Part shown: piece by piece, positions 7,969 through 15,449 of the stretch
Layout: every line of letters starts with the position of its first letter
Numbering within the stretch: position 1 is the first letter of the stretch
Source: a virus
DNA: 47,620 nucleotides
Direction: 5' to 3' (one strand)
IMG/VR virus record: IMGVR_UViG_3300023096_000007
Location: 1-47,620 of that record
Position numbers and translations under genes: made by a program
The notes under the pieces: generated by a model
Seen by the model: only the letters and a program-made list of their open reading frames with translations
What the model was told of the DNA's origin: nothing
Databases searched by the model: none

Positions 7969-8247
7969 ATGGCAAGTGTAATAGCGATTAAATCTTTTAA
8001 CTTTGGCGATAAAAGAATCGTCCGTGGTTCAACATTTTATCCAGAAGATGCTATGGCACATTCTTTAGTGAATGAACGTAAAGTGCGAATCATCAGCTTG
8101 GAAGATGCAAAAAAAAAGGAAAACGAGCCAGTGATTTGCAGCGGTTTGAATGCGTCTGTATCGCAAGCGGGCCAAGCCTCACAAAGCAAGACTGCAAGCA
8201 AGTCAAAAAGTGGCGAAACGCTAAAAAAACAAGACGAGTCTTTGTAG
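7969..8247 (+). CDS. Small structural-region protein with overprinted low-complexity tail
   Basis: 92 aa. Residues 1-46 form a compact domain (IAIKSFNFGDKRIVRGSTFY) like small phage proteins of the 'KSFN.GDKRI.RG' type found near connectors. From residue 47 on the protein turns into a Ser/Lys/Gln-rich tail, exactly where a run of nine A residues (8109-8117) occurs and where the next gene's frame opens. The tail therefore looks like a by-product of coding in the other frame. Stop 3 nt after the previous gene's end; ribosome site weak. Confidence 0.65.
   Translation: MASVIAIKSFNFGDKRIVRGSTFYPEDAMAHSLVNERKVRIISLEDAKKKENEPVICSGLNASVSQAGQASQSKTASKSKSGETLKKQDESL
8109..8117 (+). promoter_or_regulatory. 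A9 run, candidate -1 slippage site joining 7969 and 8136 frames
   Basis: Nine consecutive A residues lie within the upstream frame. The downstream gene is in the -1 frame and is open from 8082, just after a TAA at 8079-8081. A ribosome slipping here would fuse the 46-residue domain to the glycosyltransferase-fold protein. Without slippage the downstream gene must start at TTG 8136, with AAGGA about 12 nt before it. Confidence 0.4.
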
Positions 8248-8675
8248 TTAACACCACTTATCAGATAGCGCCTTGGGCTGATTATCTATATGCAAATGAC
8301 CGCGCATGGTGGAATTACCACAGAGCAGAAGTAGATAAGTATTTTAAAGGTGAATTGCTTTCGCCAACGCACATGCAAGGAGTCACAGCCGTTCATAAGT
8401 TAGTCGCCAATAGTGGTGCAGGGGCTTTAGTAACGGCTTATTTAATGGGTGCTGAAAAGATAATTATGCTTGGCTATGATTGCAAGAAAACAGATGGTAA
8501 AGCTCACTGGCATGGCGATCATCCACAACCTTTGGGCAACGCTGGCAGTATGGGTAATTGGCAAGCTCAATTTGATAAGGCTGCATCATATATCAAGTGT
8601 GAAGTTTTAAACGCCTCAAGAGAAACGGCACTGGATATGTTTGAGTTAGTAAATTTAGAGGATGCGCTTAATTGA
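8136..8675 (+). CDS. Glycosyltransferase-fold ('norphogenetic'/DUF115-like) protein
   Basis: 179 aa from a TTG start. A beta-strand followed by a glycine/serine loop ('ECVCIASGPSL', residues 5-15), then 'VFVVNTTYQIAPWADYLYAND' and 'AEKIIMLGYDCKK....HWHGDH' are the marks of a phage family related to MptE/DUF115 and sialyltransferase-like Rossmann folds, which use nucleotide-activated substrates. It overlaps the 7969 gene by 112 nt in another frame, an unusually long overlap for this genome. It is first of a three-gene cassette with a GT9-like protein and a methyltransferase. Start uncertain (TTG or frameshift). Confidence 0.7.
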   Translation: MQRFECVCIASGPSLTKQDCKQVKKWRNAKKTRRVFVVNTTYQIAPWADYLYANDRAWWNYHRAEVDKYFKGELLSPTHMQGVTAVHKLVANSGAGALVTAYLMGAEKIIMLGYDCKKTDGKAHWHGDHPQPLGNAGSMGNWQAQFDKAASYIKCEVLNASRETALDMFELVNLEDALN

Positions 8676-9556
8676 CTTTAATTATTCATGGGCTACATGG
8701 ATTAGGCGACAATCTTAGGATGCGTTCAATCGTTAAGCAACTCATGTTATTCCATGATGTATGGCTAGAAACTCCGTGGCCTTGTTTGTTTCATGATATG
8801 GATATTAAGTTTCTCGCTAAGTCGTCCAAACTAAGAACGCAAGCAAAGAACGCCAAAAGGGAATCGGTAAAGTTTACAAAAGAACAAGCGCCTTCAAAAT
8901 CTAGGCAGATAGCAGTTAATTACCCGCCTGCGTCGGTTAGACAACATGGAAATGTTTTAGCGGCAATGTCTGCACAAGCTGGCGTTTCAATTGAGAATTT
9001 TGATTTGCCTATTCCAGATGAGTGGGATTTGCGAGCGAAAGAATTAATTGATAGCTGGAATGTAACGAAACCTATTTTAATCTACAGACCATTGATTGAA
9101 AGAACAGAATGGAGTGGATGCTCGGCGAGGAATCCTGATAAATCATCTTATTCAGAATTGTTTGAATCAATCCGCGATAAGTTCTTTATAGTAAGTGTTG
9201 CAGACTTGGTTGATGATGTTGAATGGATGGTCAGTGACCCCATAAACGCTGATGTGACTTATCATAAAGGCGAATTGGATATTGAGATATTAGCGGCGTT
9301 AGTTAATCGGTCTGCGGCTGTTTATTCATCGCCTGGATTCGCGGCTGTATTAGCTCAATCAGTCGGAACTCCTTCTGTCGTTATATTTGGTGGATATGAA
9401 AACTCACAGACATTTTCTCATAATGGCTATCCGTATTTGGGAATAGATACAATAAAACCCTGTGACTGCTTTAGCCATCATCATTCATGCGTTAAAGAAA
9501 TTAATATACCAGTAGCAAAAGATAGATTAATGGAGTTTGTTAATGAGTATTGTTAG
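8672..9556 (+). CDS. Heptosyltransferase-like (GT9-type) glycosyltransferase
   Basis: 294 aa. N-terminus 'IIHGLHGLGDNLRMRSIVKQL' matches the GDxxxxxP/R loop of ADP-heptose LPS heptosyltransferases. The C-terminal half has 'ALVNRSAAVYSSPGFAAVLAQSVGTPSVVIFGG', the GT9 donor-binding region. Start is a TTG overlapping the previous TGA. It lies with a second glycosyltransferase-fold protein and a methyltransferase inside the head-tail genes, so it may glycosylate a virion protein or remodel host glycan. Acceptor unknown. Confidence 0.7.
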   Translation: MTLIIHGLHGLGDNLRMRSIVKQLMLFHDVWLETPWPCLFHDMDIKFLAKSSKLRTQAKNAKRESVKFTKEQAPSKSRQIAVNYPPASVRQHGNVLAAMSAQAGVSIENFDLPIPDEWDLRAKELIDSWNVTKPILIYRPLIERTEWSGCSARNPDKSSYSELFESIRDKFFIVSVADLVDDVEWMVSDPINADVTYHKGELDIEILAALVNRSAAVYSSPGFAAVLAQSVGTPSVVIFGGYENSQTFSHNGYPYLGIDTIKPCDCFSHHHSCVKEINIPVAKDRLMEFVNEYC

Positions 9557-10136
9557 AAACCGAAAATCAATAGTTTATCAAGCAAACGAGTATGATTTAA
9601 CAGGCATCCCAACGCGTTATTTTAATGCTGGTGAGCTACAGGTATTGATTACCTTAATTGAATCGGTTTCAGCTACGTCTGTGATTGAATTTGGTGTTAA
9701 TAACGGACGCACACCATTGGCAGTTTTAAGAAATATCCCAGCAATCGAAAAATATATCGGCATTGATGTTGAACAGGGTTATATTACGCATATGCCAAAG
9801 CAAAGGCGTGAAGTTCCCGCTATTGCAGGACAGTTAGTTTTAGACGATCCGCGATTTGAATTGATAGTAAGACCACGCGGCAGTTTTGATTTAACGGCTG
9901 ATGAATTGCCAAAAGTTGATGTAGCATTTATTGATGCAGACCATTCACGTTTAGGCGTAGAAAACGACTATAATATTGCAAAGCAGATTGTGCGTAGCGG
10001 TGGGTTGATTATATTTCATGACGATAATTGTTTGCCAGTAGTTGAAGTAACGCAGACATTAAATGATTTATGCGATGCAGGACACGATATTATTCACATT
10101 AAAGATACTTGGTTATCTTATGAGGTGGTTAAATGA
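9543..10136 (+). CDS. Class I SAM-dependent methyltransferase
   Basis: About 197 aa. Motif I 'VIEFGVNNGRTPLAVL' (near residues 42-57), acidic motif II 'YIGIDVEQG', and 'DVAFIDADHSRLGVENDY' with 'SGGLIIFHDD' are typical of the Methyltransf_24 group, common in sugar and glycan gene clusters. ATG at 9543 is chosen because GGAG lies 7 nt upstream; a TTG at 9537 is in frame. It overlaps the GT9-like gene by 14 nt and the next small gene by 4 nt. Probably methylates the product of the two upstream enzymes. Confidence 0.75.
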   Translation: MSIVRNRKSIVYQANEYDLTGIPTRYFNAGELQVLITLIESVSATSVIEFGVNNGRTPLAVLRNIPAIEKYIGIDVEQGYITHMPKQRREVPAIAGQLVLDDPRFELIVRPRGSFDLTADELPKVDVAFIDADHSRLGVENDYNIAKQIVRSGGLIIFHDDNCLPVVEVTQTLNDLCDAGHDIIHIKDTWLSYEVVK

Positions 10137-10279
10137 AAAACGAACAGCTCGATAGAATTGAAGAGCTTTTAAGGCTTATTGTCGCGCTGCTAACAACAGA
10201 AGAAGAGAGCGAAGAAGTTGAAATAGACTTAGAAGGCAACCCATTACCAACTGAAAGAAATTCTAATCAAACGCTATGA
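10133..10279 (+). CDS. Small acidic protein, coupled on both sides
   Basis: 48 aa: a predicted helix (NEQLDRIEELLRLIVALL) followed by a glutamate-rich tail. ATGA overlaps with the methyltransferase upstream and the tail-completion gene downstream make it a genuine operon member. Amphipathic helix plus acidic tail suggests a small oligomerising or chaperone peptide. Not recognised. Confidence 0.6.
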   Translation: MKNEQLDRIEELLRLIVALLTTEEESEEVEIDLEGNPLPTERNSNQTL

Positions 10280-10767
10280 AGGTTGAATTTTCAATATTGG
10301 GGATTGATAACGTAATTAACGCGTTAAAATCCTTGCCGCCTAGCGTTGTGTCAAAACGTGGTGGGCCAGTGCGTTTTGCATTAAGAAAAGGCGCAACTGT
10401 TATTGCTAAACAAGAAAGACTCAATCTGCAAGCGCAATTAAAAGGTGTTAGCGATGAAGGTGAAAAAATTAGCACTGGCTTATTGCTAAAAAGCATCATT
10501 GTTTCTCGCGGTAAACCACCTACAGGCGGCAACGGCGAAAGATACTTAATAAGGATTAAGAACAAACGATACGAACGTGCTGGTAAATATGTAAGCACTT
10601 TAAAGACAGCGCAAATTAAAGAATATGGAAGTGTAAATCAACCGCCTAGCTCTTTTATTAGAAGCGCGTTTAATGCCAAAGCAACAGAGGCTATTTTTGT
10701 GACAAGAGACGATTTACTAAAACGCATTGATAAGATAGCTTCACAATTATTAAGAGGCGCTAAATAA
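10276..10767 (+). CDS. Tail completion protein, HK97 gp10-like
   Basis: 163 aa. 'VEFSILGIDNVINALKSLPPSVVSKRGGP' then 'ALRKGATVIAKQERLNL' is the HK97-gp10-like family pattern (minor tail/head-tail joining protein), ending with 'KEYGSVNQPPSSFIRSAF', the conserved 'E.Gt..q.a.pFlrpA' motif. It follows connectors and precedes a DUF3168 protein, the standard order. Confidence 0.85.
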   Translation: MKVEFSILGIDNVINALKSLPPSVVSKRGGPVRFALRKGATVIAKQERLNLQAQLKGVSDEGEKISTGLLLKSIIVSRGKPPTGGNGERYLIRIKNKRYERAGKYVSTLKTAQIKEYGSVNQPPSSFIRSAFNAKATEAIFVTRDDLLKRIDKIASQLLRGAK

Positions 10768-11129
10768 TGTTGCCTCCAATATTCCAGACATTAAAAAACA
10801 ATGCCGAAGTATTCGCTATTGTTGGTAATGGAATATACCCTCACGGTGACGCACCACAAGGCGCACAACGCCCTTATGTTACATGGCACATAGTAAGCGC
10901 TGTACCACAGAATGAATTGTCAGACGTACCCAATATTGATAACATAAGCATTCAAGTAGACTGCTGGCATATTTCATCAGAGGGTATGTTAAACTTAACA
11001 AAAGCAGTCAGGAATGCGATTGAGCCATTTGCTCACATGATTGCAATTCCAATTAATGAACGTGATTTTGAAACAAAGTTGTATCGCATAACGCTACAGT
11101 TTGATTGGTGGCTAGATCGTGATAGTTAA
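10767..11129 (+). CDS. Tail completion/terminator protein, DUF3168 family
   Basis: 120 aa. 'VGNGIYPHGDAPQGAQRPYVTWHIVS', then 'ISIQVDCWHISSEGMLNLTKAVRNAI', is the DUF3168 pattern (gpU-like tail terminator). It caps the tail tube and joins it to the head. TAATG overlap with the gp10-like gene; directly upstream of the tail tube gene. Confidence 0.85.
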   Translation: MLPPIFQTLKNNAEVFAIVGNGIYPHGDAPQGAQRPYVTWHIVSAVPQNELSDVPNIDNISIQVDCWHISSEGMLNLTKAVRNAIEPFAHMIAIPINERDFETKLYRITLQFDWWLDRDS

Positions 11130-11131
11130 CC

Positions 11132-11167
11132 CCGCATTTGCGGTTTATAGTTGCCCCATTTACGGGC
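11132..11167 (+). promoter_or_regulatory. Two short hairpins before the tail tube gene
   Basis: CCGC-ATTT-GCGG (11132-11143) and GCCC-CATTTAC-GGGC (11153-11167) stand between the tail terminator stop and the tail tube start. The second is followed by TTTAGTTTT, so it could be a leaky terminator or a processing site. This would help set the much higher tube-protein level. The tube gene has its own AGGAG site. Confidence 0.45.
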
Positions 11168-11187
11168 TTTAGTTTTAGGAGATTTTC

Positions 11188-11664
11188 ATGGCATCCGTCA
11201 AAACGCAAGGCAGCGAACTCTATTTCGTTGATGTATTAACAAGTTCAGTTCCAGCAGTCGTTAAATTAAATTGCCCTACTGGTATTACAGGTTTGGGCGG
11301 CCCAGCAGACCAGATTGATACTACGTGTCTAGATGCTACAGAGCGCGGCTTCGTTCGTGGTCTTGGTAATCCTGGTCAAGTTAGCGTTCCTTTCAATCTT
11401 GACCCAGGCGCATCATCACATCAAATCTTATTTGATTTGCAGGAGTCAGGCGAAAACCTAGATTGGTTAATCGGTCTTTCTGATGGTTCAGCAGCACCAA
11501 CTTTAACAAGTGGCGATCAGTTAGTTCATCCAGCAGCACGCACTTCAATCATCTTTAATGGTTATGTTGCAGACGTTAACTTGGATATTGCGACTAATGA
11601 GATTGTTCGTGGTACTTTAACAATCCAACGCAGCGGCCCATTAGATATTAGCTGGAAACCATAA
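11188..11664 (+). CDS. Major tail tube protein
   Basis: 158 aa. 'MASVKTQGSELYFVD....VVKLNCPTGITGLGGPADQIDTTCLDAT' is the lambda gpV/HK97-type tube protein pattern ('I.G.GG....IdvT.ld'), with 'RGLGNPGQVSVPFNLDPG' following. Strong ribosome site (AGGAG, 9 nt). Stacks of hexamers form the tail tube. Followed directly by the G/GT chaperone pair, as in lambda. Confidence 0.9.
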   Translation: MASVKTQGSELYFVDVLTSSVPAVVKLNCPTGITGLGGPADQIDTTCLDATERGFVRGLGNPGQVSVPFNLDPGASSHQILFDLQESGENLDWLIGLSDGSAAPTLTSGDQLVHPAARTSIIFNGYVADVNLDIATNEIVRGTLTIQRSGPLDISWKP

Positions 11665-11665
11665 C

Positions 11666-11983
11666 ATGGCATTACCTGATAGTTTCTTTGCAAGCGAAGT
11701 TAAACAAGTCGATGTTGAAATTGATGGGCAGACGCATCAGCTGTATTTTAAAGAGTTAAGCGCTACTGAATGGAATCGCTTTACACTGATTGAATCTAGC
11801 AATGATGAAGTTAAAAAATCATCAAACATGGCAAGAATTCTTTCGATTTCACTTTGTGATGCTGATGGAACACCAGTGATGAATGAAAAAGAAGCTGCTT
11901 TATTGAAACCTAAACCACTCGCGCTGTTATTTACCAAAATGATGGAGGCTAATAATCCTACGGGAAAGACCAAAGCAGATTAA
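11666..11983 (+). CDS. Tail assembly chaperone G
   Basis: 105 aa, zero-frame product. It begins with an acidic, beta-rich segment ('VKQVDVEIDGQTHQLYFKEL') and helices typical of gpG-like chaperones, which coat the tape measure during assembly. About 8 residues before its stop is the GGGAAAG slippery heptamer that produces the longer GT form. Located between tail tube and tape measure, as in lambda. Confidence 0.9.
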   Translation: MALPDSFFASEVKQVDVEIDGQTHQLYFKELSATEWNRFTLIESSNDEVKKSSNMARILSISLCDADGTPVMNEKEAALLKPKPLALLFTKMMEANNPTGKTKAD

Positions 11984-12285
11984 AGCCTAGAACTGAAGAA
12001 TGGTTTTGGCACATTCTAGCTTTGGCATTAGGTGGCAGGACTGTATCAGAGCTTAAATCTGCTATGAGTAAAGCAGAGTTTGAAAGATGGAAGTTGGTTT
12101 ATCGCCATCAGCCGTTTGATGATTATCACAGATACCACAGGCCAGCAGCTTTAATATCGCAATCTATGCGAGGTGGCGAGATTGAACCATTGCTGGAATT
12201 TTTACAACCGCCTTATGTGCCAGAAGATATGAGCGATGCCGATATGAATACACTTAAAGCACTTGGTATAAGGAGGGTTGGCTAA
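11666..12285 (+). CDS. Tail assembly chaperone GT (-1 frameshift product)
   Basis: Slippage at 11962-11968 moves ribosomes into the -1 frame from base 11968, adding 105 residues to the first 101 (206 aa). The T part reads 'RTEEWFWHILALALGGRT' then 'AEFERWKLVYRHQPF' and ends 'MNTLKALGIRRVG', characteristic of gpT-like regions that contact the tail tube. There is no good independent ribosome site for the T frame (first candidate TTG at 12022), supporting frameshifting as the route. It ends 1 nt into the tape measure ATG. Confidence 0.88.
11962..11968 (+). promoter_or_regulatory. Programmed -1 frameshift site GGGAAAG
   Basis: The heptamer is in the correct register (G GGA AAG, with GGA at 11963-11965), identical to the lambda G/GT site. 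In the zero frame a TAA follows 12 nt later; in the -1 frame the reading continues to 12285. Confidence 0.92.
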
Positions 12286-14330
12286 TGGCAGCGGGATCAA
12301 TAGTTGTTGAGCTCATCGCAAAAACAGGATCATTTTCTACCGATACTGGTCGCGCCGAAAAATCACTTAACCGATTAAAAAAAGAAGCAGCAGACGTAAC
12401 TGGCGTATTTAAGAATCTCGTTGGTATCGCTATCGGTGGTGCTGGTATTGCTGGCGTTATTAACTTAACAGACCAATATCAAAAGTTCACAGCACAATTA
12501 AAACTCGCAGCAAGCAGTTCCGAAGACTTCGCTGCATCGTACGAAAACGTCCAGCGCATCGCAAATGAAGCGCAAGCAGATATTGGCGCTACGGCTACTC
12601 TTTATGCTCGGTTAAGCAATTCATTAAAAGATGCAGGTGTATCACAGCAAGAAGTCGCCGATATATCTGAAACAGTCGCTTTGGCGTTACGTGTTAATGG
12701 TGCAAGCGCAGCAGAGGCTGCATCAGCCATGCTTCAACTATCTCAAGCATTTGGTGCTGGTCGTTTAGCTGGAGAAGAATTTAGGGCTGTATCAGAATCT
12801 GCACCTGGTCTTTTAAGACAGCTATCAAAAGAACTCGGCGTTGCTTATGGTGAACTTAAGCAAATGGCTGCTGATGGAAAAATAACATCAGAAGTATTAA
12901 GGCAAGCATTTACTAATCAAGAATACCTAGAAGGTTTGCGCCAACAATCGCAAGAGATTCAAACTGTATCTGGCGCTATGACAGTGCTTAGAAACAATCT
13001 TACATTGATGTTTGGTGAAACAAACCAAACAACAGGCGCAACTAAAACACTTTCAGACACGATTATTATTTTAGCAAATAACCTAGACTTTGCTGCATCA
13101 GCCGTTTCTGTTGTTTTGCAAACAATATTAGTTTTGGGTGCGAATGTTAAATTTGTTTTTCAAGGTATTGGGCGTGATATTGGCGGCATGGCTGCACAAT
13201 TAGTGGCTTTAGCAACGCTGGACTTTAAAGGTTTTAGCTTCATTGGCGATCAATTAAAGAAAGATGCCAAAGAAGCAAGAGCAGAATTAGACAAATTTGA
13301 AAAGGATATATTAAATCCTAAAGCCGCTAAGTTCACTCCAGTGCCTTCAACCAGTGGGCCATCAGGTAATGTAGCGTCTGCAAAATCAATTGCAGCACCT
13401 TTGATAGCCGCTGCGAAACAAGCGAAAGTCGCACAGGCTGAATATTCTGAATCAGCAAGAGAAATGGCATTAGCTCAAAAAACTTTACTTGAAGAAGGTC
13501 AATCACTCACTTTAACATTACGCGATCCGCTACAGGTATTGAATGATGAGTATAAAAAACTAGATGCCCTATTGAAGGCTGGCGCTATATCTCAAGAAGT
13601 ATTTAACAAAGCCGTAACAAACGCACAAAGCGCATATGATGATACATTGGCAACAACAAAGGCATACCGCGAAGAACAAGAAAAGCTTAATGGTTTATTA
13701 GCGGCAACACCAACTGCACAGCTTGAAAAACTGCGCGAAGATATGATTGCGCTAGGCAAGGCTTTTGATGATGGCGTGATTAGTGAGGAACAATTTTTGG
13801 AGGCGGTGCAAACAAGATTAGGTAGATTGCCAGAAGATGTGCAGGCAGCAACCAATGAGATGTCAGAGTTTTCAAAACAAGCGGCTAGAAACATGCAAGA
13901 TGCCTTCGCTGACTTTTTATTTGATCCATTTCAAGAAGGGCTAGACGGGCTACTAAAAAGCTTTATAACTACACTTCAAAAAATGACCTCTCAAGCATTA
14001 GCCTCACAAGTATTTAAAATGCTAGGCTCTGGAACAGGCGGATTTTTAGATAATATATTAGGTGGTTCTTTTGCGGCGGGTGGCAATCCACCTGTAGGTA
14101 AGGTTTCATTAGTTGGCGAACGTGGGCCAGAATTATTCGTACCAAACACAGCAGGAACTATTATTCCTAATCATGCAATGGGCGGTGGTAATACAAACGT
14201 CACTGTCAATGTTGATGCTGGCGGTTCATCCGTAGACGGCAATGGCGGCGCTCAATTAGGGCAAATGATTGGCGCGGCTGTGCAGAGTATTCTTATTAAA
14301 GAAAAACGTGCTGGAGGCTTGTTAGCATAA
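12285..14330 (+). CDS. Tail length tape measure protein
   Basis: 681 aa. The N-terminal 'SIVVELIAKTGSFSTDTGRAEKSLNRLKKE' and the helical region 'YQKFTAQLKLAASSSEDFAASYENVQ' match the lambda-gpH-like tape measure N domain. A hydrophobic segment lies near residues 45-60 and again near 265-290. The C-terminal end is Gly-rich with 'GERGPELFVPNTAGTIIPN', a recurring tape measure motif. By the lambda rule of about 0.15 nm per residue the tail would be roughly 100 nm (inference). Confidence 0.92.
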   Translation: MAAGSIVVELIAKTGSFSTDTGRAEKSLNRLKKEAADVTGVFKNLVGIAIGGAGIAGVINLTDQYQKFTAQLKLAASSSEDFAASYENVQRIANEAQADIGATATLYARLSNSLKDAGVSQQEVADISETVALALRVNGASAAEAASAMLQLSQAFGAGRLAGEEFRAVSESAPGLLRQLSKELGVAYGELKQMAADGKITSEVLRQAFTNQEYLEGLRQQSQEIQTVSGAMTVLRNNLTLMFGETNQTTGATKTLSDTIIILANNLDFAASAVSVVLQTILVLGANVKFVFQGIGRDIGGMAAQLVALATLDFKGFSFIGDQLKKDAKEARAELDKFEKDILNPKAAKFTPVPSTSGPSGNVASAKSIAAPLIAAAKQAKVAQAEYSESAREMALAQKTLLEEGQSLTLTLRDPLQVLNDEYKKLDALLKAGAISQEVFNKAVTNAQSAYDDTLATTKAYREEQEKLNGLLAATPTAQLEKLREDMIALGKAFDDGVISEEQFLEAVQTRLGRLPEDVQAATNEMSEFSKQAARNMQDAFADFLFDPFQEGLDGLLKSFITTLQKMTSQALASQVFKMLGSGTGGFLDNILGGSFAAGGNPPVGKVSLVGERGPELFVPNTAGTIIPNHAMGGGNTNVTVNVDAGGSSVDGNGGAQLGQMIGAAVQSILIKEKRAGGLLA

Positions 14331-14662
14331 TGGAAACCTTTAATTATGTACCTGCACCAGGACAATCTAAATCTGTCACGCCTAGAGTATTAACGGCGCA
14401 GTTTGGCGATGGGTACTCACAAAGAATCGGTGACGGCATTAATATTAAGCCTAGAATCTATTCATTGACTTTCAATCGTAAGATGGATGAATTACTAGCA
14501 ATTGAATCCTTTTTAGATGCACGAAAAGGAATTGAAGCATTTATCTGGACTCCGCTTAACAGCACGCAAGGTGTTTGGATTTGTGATTCATGGAGTAAGG
14601 TTGACATTTTACTTTCAGTCGGTTCAATAACTGCCACTTTTACAGAAGTGTTTGAATCATGA
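14330..14662 (+). CDS. Minor tail protein, gpM-like
   Basis: 110 aa. 'RVLTAQFGDGYSQRIGDGINIKPRIYSLTFN' is the signature of the lambda gpM (phage_min_tail) family, with the C-terminal 'WSKVDILLSVGSITATFTEVFE'. It joins the tail tip to the tube. 1-nt overlap with the tape measure and 4-nt ATGA overlap with gpL-like gene. Confidence 0.9.
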   Translation: METFNYVPAPGQSKSVTPRVLTAQFGDGYSQRIGDGINIKPRIYSLTFNRKMDELLAIESFLDARKGIEAFIWTPLNSTQGVWICDSWSKVDILLSVGSITATFTEVFES

Positions 14663-15348
14663 TAACTGAAGATATCCAGAAATTATCTGCTGGTCAATTA
14701 GTTGAATTGTTTGAGATTGATCTAAGCACTATCGGCATTAATGAACAATATTATTTTCATAATGGCGTAAATGAATTATTAAATAACGTTGTATGGAAAG
14801 GTCAGATTTATACGCGATTCCCAATTGAAGCAACTGGCTTTGAAATGTCAGGCAACGGACAGCAAGCGCGCCCTATTTTAAAGATAGCCAATATTGACGG
14901 ATTGCTAGGCGCAATCGCTACAGCCAACGAAGATTTAATTGGTGTAAAATTCATCCGTAGACGCACGTTCTTAAAATATTTAGATGCGGTTAACTTCGTT
15001 GCAGGTAATCCACAAGCAGACCCTAACGTAGCATTGCCAGATGAGATTTATTTCATTGACAGAAAATCAAGTGTTGACCAGATATTTATTGAGTTTGAGC
15101 TTGCAAGTGCATTTGACCTAGAAGGAGTTATGTTGCCACGTAGACAGTGCGTACAGAATATTTGCACATGGCAATATCGCAGTCCTGAATGTAGCTATGC
15201 TGGCCCGCCTGTTGCTGATAAGAATGATGTTGGAACTTTAGACCCTGCAAAGGATGAATGCTCAAAAAGAATTTCTGGATGCCGTTTAAGATTCGGGAAT
15301 TCACCTTTACCTTACGGTGGATTTATTTCGATCTCTTTAATTAGGTAA
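14659..15348 (+). CDS. Minor tail protein, gpL-like (putative iron-sulfur)
   Basis: 229 aa. 'LVELFEIDLSTIGINEQYYFHNGVNE' and 'FEMSGNGQQARPILKIANIDG' match gpL. The C-terminal domain keeps the conserved cysteines ('RRQCVQNICTWQYRSPECSY' and 'DECSKRISGCRLRFG'), which in lambda gpL bind a 4Fe-4S cluster. It ends '..LPYGGFISISLIR', so the protein looks complete and is not cut by the HNH gene inserted after it. Confidence 0.9.
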   Translation: MITEDIQKLSAGQLVELFEIDLSTIGINEQYYFHNGVNELLNNVVWKGQIYTRFPIEATGFEMSGNGQQARPILKIANIDGLLGAIATANEDLIGVKFIRRRTFLKYLDAVNFVAGNPQADPNVALPDEIYFIDRKSSVDQIFIEFELASAFDLEGVMLPRRQCVQNICTWQYRSPECSYAGPPVADKNDVGTLDPAKDECSKRISGCRLRFGNSPLPYGGFISISLIR

Positions 15349-15357
15349 TGTTATAAT
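15349..15357 (+). promoter_or_regulatory. Extended -10 promoter for the HNH endonuclease gene
   Basis: TGTTATAAT is a perfect TGn-TATAAT extended -10 element; no clear -35 is needed or visible. The predicted start (about 15364) is the first base of the structured leader (GTGCGGA...), so the RNA would begin exactly at the first paired base. Confidence 0.55.
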
Positions 15358-15363
15358 TTAATT

Positions 15364-15449
15364 GTGCGGATAGGAGGCATCCGAAAGTGATTACCTGAAT
15401 CATTTCCGCACATAATTATCAGGATTATCAACAGGAGATAATTATGTGC
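15364..15449 (+). promoter_or_regulatory. Switch-like leader with alternative hairpins hiding the HNH start codon
   Basis: GCACATAATTATC (15408-15420) pairs perfectly over 13 bp with GATAATTATGTGC (15437-15449), which contains the HNH ATG (15444-15446); the AGGAG site (15433-15437) lies in the loop edge. A competing stem, GTGCGGA (15364-15370) with TCCGCAC (15405-15411), uses the same GCAC. Inside it are hairpins CGGAT/ATCCG and GATT/AATC. An AGGAGG (15372-15377) precedes a GTG-ATT-ACC-TGA mini-ORF at 15387-15398. Start-codon sequestration is known for phage homing endonucleases (I-TevI, mobE of T4-like phages). Confidence 0.65.

Noticed and set aside
12022-12285. Independent gene starting at TTG 12022
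   Set aside because: No ribosome site, and the frame is open back to the GGGAAAG slip site; it is the T part of the GT fusion.
15349-15443. Group I intron or HEARO-type RNA before the HNH gene
   Set aside because: gpL ends naturally before it and no intron core or split gene is visible; the stretch is only about 95 nt. A regulatory leader explains the pairing better.
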